Shown here piece after piece: positions 29,756-39,162 of a stretch of 39,756 bases of DNA; the first letter of the stretch is position 1; every line of letters starts with the position of its first letter. Source of the DNA: Kiritimatiellia bacterium (GTDB lineage Bacteria; Verrucomicrobiota; Kiritimatiellia; RFP12; JAAYLN01). Location: positions 1 to 39,756 of the forward strand of contig JAFSZJ010000065.1 of the NCBI GenBank assembly GCA_017458965.1, given 5' to 3'. The position numbers and the translations under genes were made by a program. A model generated the notes under the pieces. The model worked only from the letters and a program-made list of their open reading frames with translations, searched no databases and was not told where the DNA came from.

Positions 29756-31924
29756 ATGCAGAAACAGAACTTTTCCCGCGCAGGGTACTGGCCGGCCCCG
29801 GATTCGCCGCGCCGCGTCACATGCTTCAACTCCGACTGGCTATTCCGCTATGACGGCGACGCCGCCTGGGAGCGGGTGTCGCTTCCGCATTCCATCGACC
29901 CTCCCATGTTCGAGGCGTCGGGCGGCGTAAACAGGCAGGGGCCAGCCTCCTATATCAAACGCTTCAAATGGAGCCGGTCGCGCGCTCGCGCCTTTCTTCA
30001 CTTCGAAGGTGTAATGGGCAAGAGCCGTTTCTTCGTGAACGGCGTCAAGGCGGCAGAGCATTTCGGAGGCTACCTCCCTATCCATTTCGAGGTCACGGAC
30101 CTTCTGCGCGATGGGGGTAACGAGGTACGCGTCGAGTGCGACAACTCCGACGACCCCACCTATCCGCCCGGCAAGCCGCAGCGTGATCTGGACTTCTGCT
30201 ACTTCGGCGGCATCTACCGCGACTGCTGGCTGGTCGAGACCGACGGTGCAACGATAGGCGAACCATCGCAAGGCGGCATATCGATCACCACGGAGCGCAT
30301 CGACGATGGCATGTGGCGGGTGGTAGTGGCGGGACGCGACGATGTCACGAACTTGCGCTTCTTCTACGAGGGGCGCGAGGTACCCGGCATGTTCACCGTG
30401 GAGAACCCGGCGGAGTGGACGCCCGACGAGCCCAACCTCCACTTCCTCGAAGTGCGGGCCTACGAACGCGAGCGCGTCACGGACGCGGTGCGCGTCCGCT
30501 TCGGCTTCCGCGATGCGCGCATCTCGTCCGCCGGTCTTGTCCTAAACGGCAAGCCGTGGCGCAAGCTCGTCGGTGTTAACCGCCATCAGGACTTCGCCTA
30601 TCTCGGCAACGCCCTTGCCAACTCATTGCATTGGCGCGACGCGAAGAAATACCGCGACGCCGGCTTCACGATCATCCGCGCCGCGCACTACCCGCAGGAT
30701 CCGGCCTTTATGGACGCATGCGACGAGCTTGGGCTCTTCGTGATAGTCCCGACCCCGGGCTGGCAGTTCTGGAACGATGAGGACCCGGTCTTCGAGGAGC
30801 GCATCATCGCGGACATACGCGCCATAGCAAGGCGCGACGGCTCGCGTCCGTCCGTGCTCTTCTACGAGCCGATCCTGAACGAGACGAAGTATCCCGCATC
30901 CTTCGCTGGCAAGGCGCTCGCCGCAGTAAAGGAGGAGACGGGTGGGCGCGGACTTTGCGCGTGCGACTCATGGTCGGAGGGGGCTGAAAGCTTCGACATC
31001 ATCTACCATAACCAGACTGTTCCCATTCCATTCGAACTCAAGCCATCGCAGGCGCGCTTCGTCCGCGAGTGGGGCGACTGCGTTGACGACTGGAGCGCCC
31101 AGAACTCGCCATCCCGCGTGGCGAGGGAGTGGGGCGAAGGGCCGATGATCGTCCAGGCCGAACACTACCTCCATGGCACTGGCGGACGGATATGCCTGGA
31201 CACGATCCTCTCATCTCCGCCTGACATGCTCGGCGGTTGCATATGGCACGGCGCGGACCACGCGCGCGGCTACCATCCCGACAACTTCCTCGGCGGCGTC
31301 ATCACATATGACCGGAGGCCCAAGTATTCGTACTACGCCCTCAAGTGCGCCCTTTCGGCGGAGCCATGCCTGTTCGTCGCGAACGCGCTCGCGCCATATT
31401 CCCCGCAGCCAGTGACCATCTACTCCAATCGCCGCTACAAGGCTGAATGGATGGGCGAACCGTTTGAAGGCGGTATGCCGCACGACACCGCTAAGATCAA
31501 CCGCCTGAACAACGACGCCTTCTACGGCGAGGGCTACCCGATGGAGAAGCTAACGCTCTCCATCGAGACCGAGGACGGCGAGAAGAGCGAATGGCGCTGG
31601 GCAAGGCGTCTAGCGAGGCTGGACCTAGCGCTCGACACCTGCGGACTGGAGATCGCCGAGGACGGCGACGACATGGTCGTGGCCGTCGCCACGCTGTGCG
31701 ACGCGCAGGGCACACCCCGTCGCTATGCCGGGGAGGAGATCGTCTTCGAGGCGGAGGGATGCGACATCATCGGGCCGGAGAGGCAACGGACGCGCTTCGG
31801 CGAGGCGACGGTCGTTCTGCGGACACACGGTGCCCCGTTCCGCCTCTTGGCCCGTGTCGCACGGCATGGCATGCACGCCGACTTCCATGCGGAGCTTCGC
31901 GCAAATGCCAGCGGAAGCCTCTAA
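29756..31924 (+). CDS. Glycoside hydrolase family 2 enzyme
   Basis: 722-residue enzyme of GH2 (beta-galactosidase/beta-glucuronidase/mannosidase group). The N-terminal sugar-binding domain (VSLPHSIDPPMF, FLHFEGVMGKSRFFVNG) is followed by an immunoglobulin-like domain and the TIM barrel, which starts near LVGVNRHQDFAY. Glu376 in FYEPILNE is the likely acid/base and Glu438 in FVREWGD the likely nucleophile. The C-terminal region continues beyond the barrel. No signal peptide is seen, so it is probably cytoplasmic. Substrate cannot be called from sequence. ATG 29756 is used because the conserved fold begins soon after; there is no Shine-Dalgarno. It may be expressed with the large secreted protein downstream (66 nt gap). 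Confidence 0.88.
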   Translation: MQKQNFSRAGYWPAPDSPRRVTCFNSDWLFRYDGDAAWERVSLPHSIDPPMFEASGGVNRQGPASYIKRFKWSRSRARAFLHFEGVMGKSRFFVNGVKAAEHFGGYLPIHFEVTDLLRDGGNEVRVECDNSDDPTYPPGKPQRDLDFCYFGGIYRDCWLVETDGATIGEPSQGGISITTERIDDGMWRVVVAGRDDVTNLRFFYEGREVPGMFTVENPAEWTPDEPNLHFLEVRAYERERVTDAVRVRFGFRDARISSAGLVLNGKPWRKLVGVNRHQDFAYLGNALANSLHWRDAKKYRDAGFTIIRAAHYPQDPAFMDACDELGLFVIVPTPGWQFWNDEDPVFEERIIADIRAIARRDGSRPSVLFYEPILNETKYPASFAGKALAAVKEETGGRGLCACDSWSEGAESFDIIYHNQTVPIPFELKPSQARFVREWGDCVDDWSAQNSPSRVAREWGEGPMIVQAEHYLHGTGGRICLDTILSSPPDMLGGCIWHGADHARGYHPDNFLGGVITYDRRPKYSYYALKCALSAEPCLFVANALAPYSPQPVTIYSNRRYKAEWMGEPFEGGMPHDTAKINRLNNDAFYGEGYPMEKLTLSIETEDGEKSEWRWARRLARLDLALDTCGLEIAEDGDDMVVAVATLCDAQGTPRRYAGEEIVFEAEGCDIIGPERQRTRFGEATVVLRTHGAPFRLLARVARHGMHADFHAELRANASGSL

Positions 31925-31990
31925 TCCTGCAAGTCGCCTTAATCGTCTCTTTGGCATGGGGCTTGCTTCAAATCCAACATCAAGGTGAAC

Positions 31991-34900
31991 ATGGACATGG
32001 AACTCAAAACAGCAACACTTCTCGCAGCCGCCCTCGTCGCGACGAACACCCTCTCCGCGAAAACGATCTTCGAGGAGAACTTCATGCAGTACCCGGACTA
32101 CGCGCCGCGCATGGCGCCCGACAAGGGCATCCGATGCGGCACCGATCCGATCTGGCAAGGCATGGGGCAGGTCGATGTGAACGTCAAGGCCCCCTGCGAC
32201 CTCTTCCGCGAGAACATCGCAGTCCCTGAGGGAAGCTTCAACGCCACCTTCCGCTTCAAGCTGAACGCGAAGCAGCCGAAAACAGAGAAGAACAAGGAGA
32301 CGGGCGAGGTCAAGGTCGTTGAGCCGGGCGACCCCTCCTTCTTCGACCTCGCCTTCTTCGACAAGGACGGCAAGCGCGAGACGGTTCGCATCGCATCGGA
32401 CAAGATCGCAAAAGAGCCCGTCGATTTCCTGGACAACGGCTGGAAGAACTTCGGCCTGAAGGTGCGCGGCACGGGCGTCGAGCTCTGGATGGCGACGGAC
32501 CGCGGCCATGAGTTCGGGAAGGTGACGTCCGCCACGCTCCAGCGCAAGCCCGCCGCCTTCAACTTCGGCTGCACGCCGGAGAAGAAGTTCTCCATGACGG
32601 TTCTCTTCGTCAAGACGGCCGACGAACCGCTGATGTCCTTCCCCGTCGAAAAGCACTTCGCCTCCTTCAAATCGCTCTCGCAGCCGCTTGCCAACGCGAA
32701 GGTCGCGCAGGGCGGCGAGGAGATCGACCTCGGCGGCGGCAGGCGCGCGGGCGTGGCCTTCAGCTTTGGCGGCAACGCCTCGCGGACGGCTCAGATCGGC
32801 TTTAACAAGGATGACGGCACGTCGGTCGCCTGGGACTGCGCGATAGGCGACTATCAGGCGACCGGCCGCAAGGACGCCTTCCTGTCCTTCAGGAACGCCA
32901 ACGGCGGACGCCTTGCGCCGCAGTCGCAGTGGGTGCGCCCGAACATGCGCCCCTTCTGCGAGAACTCCGAGTCCGGTCAGCGCGGAATGGTCGATTCCGG
33001 CTTCGACATCCTGCGCGAGTGGGACAAGCTCCCGCCCGCATCAAAGCACAACTTCAACATCGATTTCACACATGAGGCGAACGGTTCCTGGACGATGTGG
33101 GTCGATGGTTCGCGCGCCCTGTCCCTTGGCGACGGCATAAAGAACTTCTTCTTCAAACCCGGGGCGGGCGTCGCCTACACTGTCAAGGGCGACGACGCCT
33201 TTGCCAAGATCGACCGCTCCCGCTTCGAGCCGCTCGACTTCGCCGCGAACCCGCGCGCCAAGACGATGGCCAACGGCGCACTCAAGGGCATCCAGCCCGG
33301 CGTCCGCGACTTCGGCGGCGCGCCCGTCAAGCTCGTCGCGCCGATCGACTCGGCGGACATCTCCATCTGCCGCCAGGGTAAAGGCAACTGGGCACTCGAG
33401 GTCGAGGAGTACCACGGCCGCCACCCGCACCAGGGCTTCCCGATGGCCGTCCACTACCGCGTCCCCGCCGCCACATACGTCAAGGCGCATATCCTCTTCG
33501 CGATCGACCCCGACCCGAAGAAGGACGCCATCCTCACGCTACGCCTCGGCCAGTACGAGACGAACGGCGTCGGCGGCAACCGCCTCGGCGACGTGGTTCT
33601 CGACTTCACGGACGGCGTCCCCGACTGGTGCAAAAAGGTCGGCGAGGTGGAGTTCAACGGCAAGACCGCGCCGCTCTACTTTGCCGCCGTCGCCCTCAAC
33701 GTCGGACCGGTCATAGACCAGGCCGCCCGCACGGACTCGTACATGGAGTTCGACCTCACGGGCAAGGGCTGGGAGAACTTCCAGCAGATCGACAACCGCA
33801 TGAAGCCGGACCCGAACTCCGACAGCGCCTTCAACCTCTTCGGCGTCACGCTGGAGAAGGCACCATTCTCGGTAACCGTCCGCGAGGCGCAGCCGGGCAA
33901 CATCTTCACCGCCGACGAGGGGGGTAAGAAGACGGCTTTCGACATAATCACCACCAAGACGGCCTCTGGTTCGGTCAAGTGGGTCGCGAAGGACATCGAC
34001 GGCGTCGAGGCCTTCAAGGGCGAGGCGAAGTGGAGCGGCGCCGCCGGCTCCACGAACCGCGTGGACATCCCCTTCGGCAACGTCGGCCCCGGCTGGTATT
34101 CGCTCGACGTGACTTTCGCCGACGAAAAGGGCAAGGACCTCTTCACGCATGAGGCGGCGCTGGGCATCATGCCGCCGGCCGGTCGCAAGGTCTCGCGCAA
34201 GGACTCGCCATACGCCGTCTGGTGGTTCAACACCCACGGCTCGACGGGCGCAGCGGACATCGGCGGCCCGATCATGAAGAAGGCCGGCATCCGCAAGTTC
34301 TCGTGGAACTCGTTCTCGAAGACGGTCAAGGACGAGAACGGGCGCAGCAGGACGGTCATGGACCAGGACATGTACGACAAGTACGACACCACCGGATGCG
34401 GCAATTTCCACGTCCCAGGACGACGGGACAACTTCGACCCGGACAAGGGCGTCTTCCTCGACAAGACCGACAAGAAGACTGGCGCAATTACGAAGGGCGA
34501 GGACTGGTTCGTGCACGAGGTGCGGAAGTCGATCGACAGGATGCCGAAGGACTCCGTGCCGACGCCGATGATCTGGCATGAGTCCGCGCCAGGCTCAGGA
34601 ATCGCCGAGGAGCTCATAGGCCGCGAAGTCCCGACTACGCCGTCCTACCCGATGGCCGAGGCCGACGCCAAGTACATCAATGAGTGTGCGCGCCTCCTCC
34701 GCAAGCATTTCCCCGAACTCGCGCCGCGCCTCCAGATCGGCAACTCGACCTGGTCGCATGGCGCGGTCGTCCACCCGCTCCGCAACGGCGCCAAGGCCGA
34801 AAGCTACGGGCGCGTCGGCATTGAGACCCCCTCGCAGACGATTGTCCCGGAGAAGCTGCAGGACTGCAACATCCAGGGGCAGCACGCCACGATGGACGCC

Positions 34901-36145
34901 TTCGAGGCGATTTCCGGTAAGACCGTGAAGTGCAACGGATCGTGGGAGTTCGTATACCGCACCGAGCGCGACCTCGGCATCAGGACACAGGCCGAATACT
35001 ACATCCGCGACATCCTCATCTCGCTCGCCCACGACTACTATCTCATCAGCCCCGGCATCTTCTTCGACTGCTCCTCCGGCTACTACAACGGCCTCTGGGG
35101 CGGCTCCGGCCTCACCTACCGCTCGCCGTGGGTCTACCCGAAGCCGGCGATCGTCGCCTACGGCGTCCTGACTAAGGCCCTCGACGGCGTGAAGTTCTCC
35201 CGGCAGATAGACACTGGCTCGACGACCGTCTACGCAATAGAGTTCAAGCGCATCGACGGCAAGTACGCGACGGCGCTTTGGGCCTCGCGTGGCGCTGTGG
35301 AGTTCGCGGTCTCGTCGCCCTCTGGCGGCACGGTCGTGCAGATGCTCGGCAAGGAGTCGCCGCTCAAAAAAGGCGATTCAACAGTCAAGGCCGGTTCCTC
35401 GCCCGTTTATGTCATCACGGACAAGCCGCTGGCGTCCGCTACCGCCGGCGCGCGCACCTATCCCAAGGCGGAGAAGATCGTCGAAAAGGCGGTTGTTGTG
35501 GCGGAAATGGACGACTCCGACGAGATCGAGCTCGTCCCCGATCCGTGGCTGGCCACGGCGCACAGATTCCTCCCTCACCTCGAGCCCTGCGACGAGTTCA
35601 CCGTCCGCAACGTCAAGGATCCGGAGAAGGGCCACTGCGTCGAGCTTGCGCTCGGTCCCGCCAAGGAGCCGCCGAAGAACAAGTTCATCGACCGCTACGT
35701 CACGCGCTACACGACGATGCGCTTCAAGGAGCCGAAGCCCATCGCGGGCAAGCCGAACGTCATCGGCGTGTGGGTCAAGGGCGACTCCAACTGGGGGCAG
35801 GTCCGCTTCGAGATCGAGGACGCGCAGGGCGAAGTCTTCAAGAACCTCTCCTCGGGATCGTGGTGGTGCTGCGACATCATGGACTGGCCGGGCAACCTCT
35901 GCGTCAACTTCGATGGATGGGCATACGTCTATTGCCCGCTCCGTGACACGACGCTCATCTCCGAGCGCAGCCCGGGGCCGGTGGTGGAGCAATGGTCCAG
36001 CGAGGGCGGCGACAAGGTCATCGACTTCCCGATCAAGCTCCGCGCCGTATCGGTCGGCATGAACCGCTCCAAGCTCGACCTCGTCGACTTCAAGCCCGCC
36101 TCCAACGTCCTCCGCTTCAAGGATGTCGGCGTAACGGCCGACTAG
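31991..36145 (+). CDS. Very large secreted protein, putative glycoside-hydrolase-like
   Basis: 1384-residue exported protein with a signal peptide (MELKTATLLAAALVATNTLSA). The N-terminal 680 residues form beta-rich modules, e.g. FNATFRFKLNA and NFNIDFTHEANGSWTMWVDG, which resemble lectin- or LamG-like sandwich folds. Residues about 730-1110 look like a TIM-barrel hydrolase domain: YAVWWFNTHGSTGAADIGG, TPMIWHESAPGSG, LQIGNSTWSHG, GQHATMDAFEAISG and RDILISLAHDYYLISPGIF. The C-terminal 250 residues (WVKGDSNWGQVRFEIEDAQG) are like a carbohydrate-binding module. I know no family name for the whole. The start is uncertain between GTG 31985, ATG 31991 and ATG 31997. Confidence 0.75.
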   Translation: MDMELKTATLLAAALVATNTLSAKTIFEENFMQYPDYAPRMAPDKGIRCGTDPIWQGMGQVDVNVKAPCDLFRENIAVPEGSFNATFRFKLNAKQPKTEKNKETGEVKVVEPGDPSFFDLAFFDKDGKRETVRIASDKIAKEPVDFLDNGWKNFGLKVRGTGVELWMATDRGHEFGKVTSATLQRKPAAFNFGCTPEKKFSMTVLFVKTADEPLMSFPVEKHFASFKSLSQPLANAKVAQGGEEIDLGGGRRAGVAFSFGGNASRTAQIGFNKDDGTSVAWDCAIGDYQATGRKDAFLSFRNANGGRLAPQSQWVRPNMRPFCENSESGQRGMVDSGFDILREWDKLPPASKHNFNIDFTHEANGSWTMWVDGSRALSLGDGIKNFFFKPGAGVAYTVKGDDAFAKIDRSRFEPLDFAANPRAKTMANGALKGIQPGVRDFGGAPVKLVAPIDSADISICRQGKGNWALEVEEYHGRHPHQGFPMAVHYRVPAATYVKAHILFAIDPDPKKDAILTLRLGQYETNGVGGNRLGDVVLDFTDGVPDWCKKVGEVEFNGKTAPLYFAAVALNVGPVIDQAARTDSYMEFDLTGKGWENFQQIDNRMKPDPNSDSAFNLFGVTLEKAPFSVTVREAQPGNIFTADEGGKKTAFDIITTKTASGSVKWVAKDIDGVEAFKGEAKWSGAAGSTNRVDIPFGNVGPGWYSLDVTFADEKGKDLFTHEAALGIMPPAGRKVSRKDSPYAVWWFNTHGSTGAADIGGPIMKKAGIRKFSWNSFSKTVKDENGRSRTVMDQDMYDKYDTTGCGNFHVPGRRDNFDPDKGVFLDKTDKKTGAITKGEDWFVHEVRKSIDRMPKDSVPTPMIWHESAPGSGIAEELIGREVPTTPSYPMAEADAKYINECARLLRKHFPELAPRLQIGNSTWSHGAVVHPLRNGAKAESYGRVGIETPSQTIVPEKLQDCNIQGQHATMDAFEAISGKTVKCNGSWEFVYRTERDLGIRTQAEYYIRDILISLAHDYYLISPGIFFDCSSGYYNGLWGGSGLTYRSPWVYPKPAIVAYGVLTKALDGVKFSRQIDTGSTTVYAIEFKRIDGKYATALWASRGAVEFAVSSPSGGTVVQMLGKESPLKKGDSTVKAGSSPVYVITDKPLASATAGARTYPKAEKIVEKAVVVAEMDDSDEIELVPDPWLATAHRFLPHLEPCDEFTVRNVKDPEKGHCVELALGPAKEPPKNKFIDRYVTRYTTMRFKEPKPIAGKPNVIGVWVKGDSNWGQVRFEIEDAQGEVFKNLSSGSWWCCDIMDWPGNLCVNFDGWAYVYCPLRDTTLISERSPGPVVEQWSSEGGDKVIDFPIKLRAVSVGMNRSKLDLVDFKPASNVLRFKDVGVTAD

Positions 36146-36194
36146 GGCGGCTTCAGAAAATCTTAAACAACCTGGGAACCAAAGAACCCAGGAG

Positions 36195-37988
36195 CTACTT
36201 GACTTGGAACAGCGGCTCCCCGAGCAGCAGCTCCTTGCGGATCACGCGGGTCGTTATCCCCCATTTGCCATTCCGCATGACCAGCGCGCGGCGGAGCACC
36301 AGGTTCCCGTCTTCAGGACGGAGTATGTAGAGCGGGGCGTTGCGATCCACTCCGCTGGCGACCTGGGGGGCTATCGCGCTTGGATCACGCGCGAAGAGCT
36401 TGCCAAGGGGATCGAACATGATCTTACCGGCCGTGACGGCCCTGTATGCCCGCAGCGGCCGCATGTCATCTTCATCGCCATCGTCCACGACCACGCGCTC
36501 GGACAGATTGCCGAGCAGTTCGCGAACCTCGTCCTCGCCATACGGCAGCGGCCCAAGGGATGCGATCGGTCCGTATGCCGAGTGCTTTTCGCGGAGAGAC
36601 TGGCGCAACGACACCACGTCCATGGCGCGCATGGCCGACTTGAAGTCCGCAAGCGCATTGACCGCCCCGGTCTGGCGGCGCAGCGCCCCCTCGAAGCGGC
36701 GCCGAGGCGCCGCGAGGTTGGCGTCGGCGTCCTTGGCGTCCTTGGCGTAGTCCCGATCCCATTTGCCAAGAGCCTCGACGCACTTCTCCGTCAGGACATG
36801 AAGCTCGCCATCGGGGAGATCGGTGTCGAGGCGGCGGGCAAGCGAATCGAGTATCGGAGTCAGCCTGGCCGCGTATTGGCGCGACAGGTTGGCCCCATTG
36901 TCCTTCTTGCGGCGCGAATGCTCCAACGCGGCCTCCTTGATCTTGAGAAGCCTGATCGAGAACTCCACGTCATGCGGGAGGAGCAAGCCGTCGACGCGCT
37001 CGATCTTGTCGATCGTGCTTGCGTCGGCCTTCTCCCATGATGACGCGGCGACGCCTTCCAGCTCTACGAGGAGGGAGACGATCTCATTCGTACGCACCAG
37101 GTTGTCCTCCCGCATCTTGGCAAGCGTGCCGACATACGATGAGATGTGGTGATCTGCGAGCAGATCCGGTTCCTCGGCCCGCAGATAGGCCAGTTCGGAG
37201 GACAACTGCTCTATGGGGTCGTACATCTTCATCAGGGAGTCGAGCTTCTCCGCCTCCGCCGCGCGACGCTGGTCGAAGTCCCGTTCATGGCTCCTTTTAC
37301 CGAGGAAGATGAAAAGGGCGACAAGCGCGGTTATGCCCACGGTCGCGGGCATGATGAAACGCCTCATCGTGCGGTTTCCGCGTCCTCGCAATACCCGTTC
37401 GGCCTTCCAGACGATGGTTTCGTCCTCCGGCTCCCTGTACCGGAACTCCCGCGCCGAAAGTATGTTTTTGATCGACTTGACGTCCGAACGCTTGACGGCC
37501 TCGGCTAGATCCGCGCACATCTGCCGCCACTTCTCCTCGCGTCTGCGCGCCTTTTCATGTTCCCGGCAACGCGATCTCGCTTTCTCGATGACCTCCCTGT
37601 CGTCAGGGCCGATGGTCCATCCCTCCGACTTCAATCTGTCTATTTCCGAGAGTGTCGAGACGGCGAGGTCGTAGCGCCATTCCCCAGACAGGCACTTCAG
37701 GAGCACCGCCACGTTGTCATGGCCGTCCTTCTCGCGCTTCGCCTCGTCGGCGCGCTCAAGGAACAGGCGCATCGCGAAGGATGGCGCGGCAAGTGGCTGG
37801 CCCTCCCATGCGTACGAGAGGAACTGCCGCGCGATTCGCACGGCCTCGGCCTTGTCTCCGGCTGCGCGTGCGTCGTTGAACTCGGCGAAGAGAAGCCTCT
37901 GCGCGGAGACTTCGTCGACGTCGTCGGGAAATGGGGTCATCCGCGAGCGGGCGGTGTCGGCCGTGTTGCTTGGATCAGGCGTTGGCAT
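36195..37988 (-). CDS. Single-span membrane protein of unknown function
   Basis: 597-residue protein. The N-terminal 200 residues are soluble and helix-rich (SAQRLLFAEFNDARAAGDKAEAVRIARQFL resembles a TPR-like helix pair). A transmembrane helix (MPATVGITALVALFIFLG) follows, then a long charged, probably coiled-coil region rich in heptads (LSSELAYLRAEEPDLLADHH, ELVRTNEIVSLLVELEG). The C-terminal domain ends LYILRPEDGNLVLRRALVMRNGKWGITTRV. No family is recognised. TATAAT on the minus strand (38018-38013) lies 24 nt before ATG 37988, which favours this start. It is 25 nt downstream of the glycosyltransferase. Confidence 0.7.
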   Translation of the reverse strand: MPTPDPSNTADTARSRMTPFPDDVDEVSAQRLLFAEFNDARAAGDKAEAVRIARQFLSYAWEGQPLAAPSFAMRLFLERADEAKREKDGHDNVAVLLKCLSGEWRYDLAVSTLSEIDRLKSEGWTIGPDDREVIEKARSRCREHEKARRREEKWRQMCADLAEAVKRSDVKSIKNILSAREFRYREPEDETIVWKAERVLRGRGNRTMRRFIMPATVGITALVALFIFLGKRSHERDFDQRRAAEAEKLDSLMKMYDPIEQLSSELAYLRAEEPDLLADHHISSYVGTLAKMREDNLVRTNEIVSLLVELEGVAASSWEKADASTIDKIERVDGLLLPHDVEFSIRLLKIKEAALEHSRRKKDNGANLSRQYAARLTPILDSLARRLDTDLPDGELHVLTEKCVEALGKWDRDYAKDAKDADANLAAPRRRFEGALRRQTGAVNALADFKSAMRAMDVVSLRQSLREKHSAYGPIASLGPLPYGEDEVRELLGNLSERVVVDDGDEDDMRPLRAYRAVTAGKIMFDPLGKLFARDPSAIAPQVASGVDRNAPLYILRPEDGNLVLRRALVMRNGKWGITTRVIRKELLLGEPLFQVK

Positions 37989-38012
37989 TTGGAAGCTATT
38001 GGGTAGTGTCTG

Positions 38013-38018
38013 ATTATA
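38013..38018 (-). promoter_or_regulatory. -10 box upstream of the 36195-37988 gene
   Basis: Perfect TATAAT on the minus strand, overlapping the stop region of the glycosyltransferase gene. No clear -35 was found. It could give the downstream gene its own promoter. Confidence 0.35.
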
Positions 38019-39162
38019 TGCCGCGGACGCCAAGAAGCGCCATGAGCCTTGACGACACTGCCGAAGGCGAGTATTCGTCCAAGGTGAAAGACCGTCCGGC
38101 TTCGCCCAGGGCGTCTGACAGGTGCTTGTCGCGGAGAAGCAGTTCTAGGCATTCGTTGAAGTCGGCGAAGTCGCGGAACCATAGGCCTCCATTGGCCCTC
38201 TTCGTCTGCTCGCGCAGAACCTCGCCGCTCGCGTGGACCAGGACGGGCCGTCGCGCCAGCCAGCTTTCAAGGAGCACGATGCCGAGGCTTTCGTTCACGG
38301 AGGCATGGCAGAAGGCCACGGCGCCGGCCATGAGATCGTGGCGCTTCCGTTCGTCCGCCACGTCGCCGAGATCTATCAGGCTTCCGGCGCATCCTTCCGG
38401 CACGTCCACGTTGCCGATGCCGGTGAGGACGAGCTTCAGGTCGATGTCCTTGTGGCATTCCCTGAACGCGGCCCAGTAGTCGATGATGAGCGGCGTGCCC
38501 TTCATCGGCTCCCTGCGGCCGCAATAGATGATGTACGGCGCGTCGGTGCCGGCCAGTCTGCGGCCCTCGGCGGGATCGGCCTCGAAGTCCGGCATCGCGA
38601 AGCCGGCCACGCACATCGGCTTGTCCGCGACGGCCCCCTTGTAAAGGCGGATAGCGAGAGCGCGCTCTTCCGGGGTGTTGAAGCAGAAGCCCCCTGCCAT
38701 CTTGAAGGTCTCCTTGACCCGTGCCTCCCTGGCGTTATCCTCGTCATGGAGGCATGGCACAAGGAAGCCCCGTCCGGGCACGGCGGCAACTGCCGACATG
38801 ACCAAGCCGAAAAGGTACGGCCCGGCCAGAACCCCGTCGTAGCTTGAGGAGGTGAGATGGTCGATCAGACCTGGGCACTCCACGTCGCCCAGGCCCCGGA
38901 GTCTTCCGCCATCGGCCGGGAAGCGGATAACCTTCAGGCCATCGAAGAGCGACTCGCCCTCCGGGATGTCATTGGTCCATTTCCCATCGCGGTTGGTGGA
39001 GCAAGTCGTCAAAAAGGTGACATCGCAACCGGCCCCGACAAGAAGACGGGACAGGTTCAGAAGAAGCGTCTCAGCCCCGCCTATGGCTCCGTCCAGCGGC
39101 AATCGCGGCGAAACCACGGCTATGCGCGGCGGATGTCCTCCATTTGCTTCGACTTCGTTCAT
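38014..39162 (-). CDS. Glycosyltransferase family 4 (GT-B fold)
   Basis: 382-residue retaining glycosyltransferase. N-terminal Rossmann domain: IAVVSPRLPLDGAIGGAETLLLNLSRLL, the usual G-G-x-E/A acceptor-site start. C-terminal domain: YIIYCGRREPMKGTPLII for the nucleotide sugar, and HASVNESLGIVLLESWLARRPVL, with the E-x7-E motif. The sugar donor and acceptor are unknown; a role in cell-surface glycan synthesis is the default. ATG 39162 follows TACAAT by 6 nt, suggesting leaderless transcription; an ATG at 39183 is also in frame. The hypothetical membrane-protein gene begins 25 nt after its end, so the two may share a transcript. Confidence 0.92.
   Translation of the reverse strand: MNEVEANGGHPPRIAVVSPRLPLDGAIGGAETLLLNLSRLLVGAGCDVTFLTTCSTNRDGKWTNDIPEGESLFDGLKVIRFPADGGRLRGLGDVECPGLIDHLTSSSYDGVLAGPYLFGLVMSAVAAVPGRGFLVPCLHDEDNAREARVKETFKMAGGFCFNTPEERALAIRLYKGAVADKPMCVAGFAMPDFEADPAEGRRLAGTDAPYIIYCGRREPMKGTPLIIDYWAAFRECHKDIDLKLVLTGIGNVDVPEGCAGSLIDLGDVADERKRHDLMAGAVAFCHASVNESLGIVLLESWLARRPVLVHASGEVLREQTKRANGGLWFRDFADFNECLELLLRDKHLSDALGEAGRSFTLDEYSPSAVSSRLMALLGVRGI

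Noticed and set aside
32877-32905. Extra REP-like sequence (TGAAGGACAGG on the minus strand)
   Set aside because: No stem of useful length around the loop, and it encodes ordinary protein sequence in the secreted protein; a chance match.
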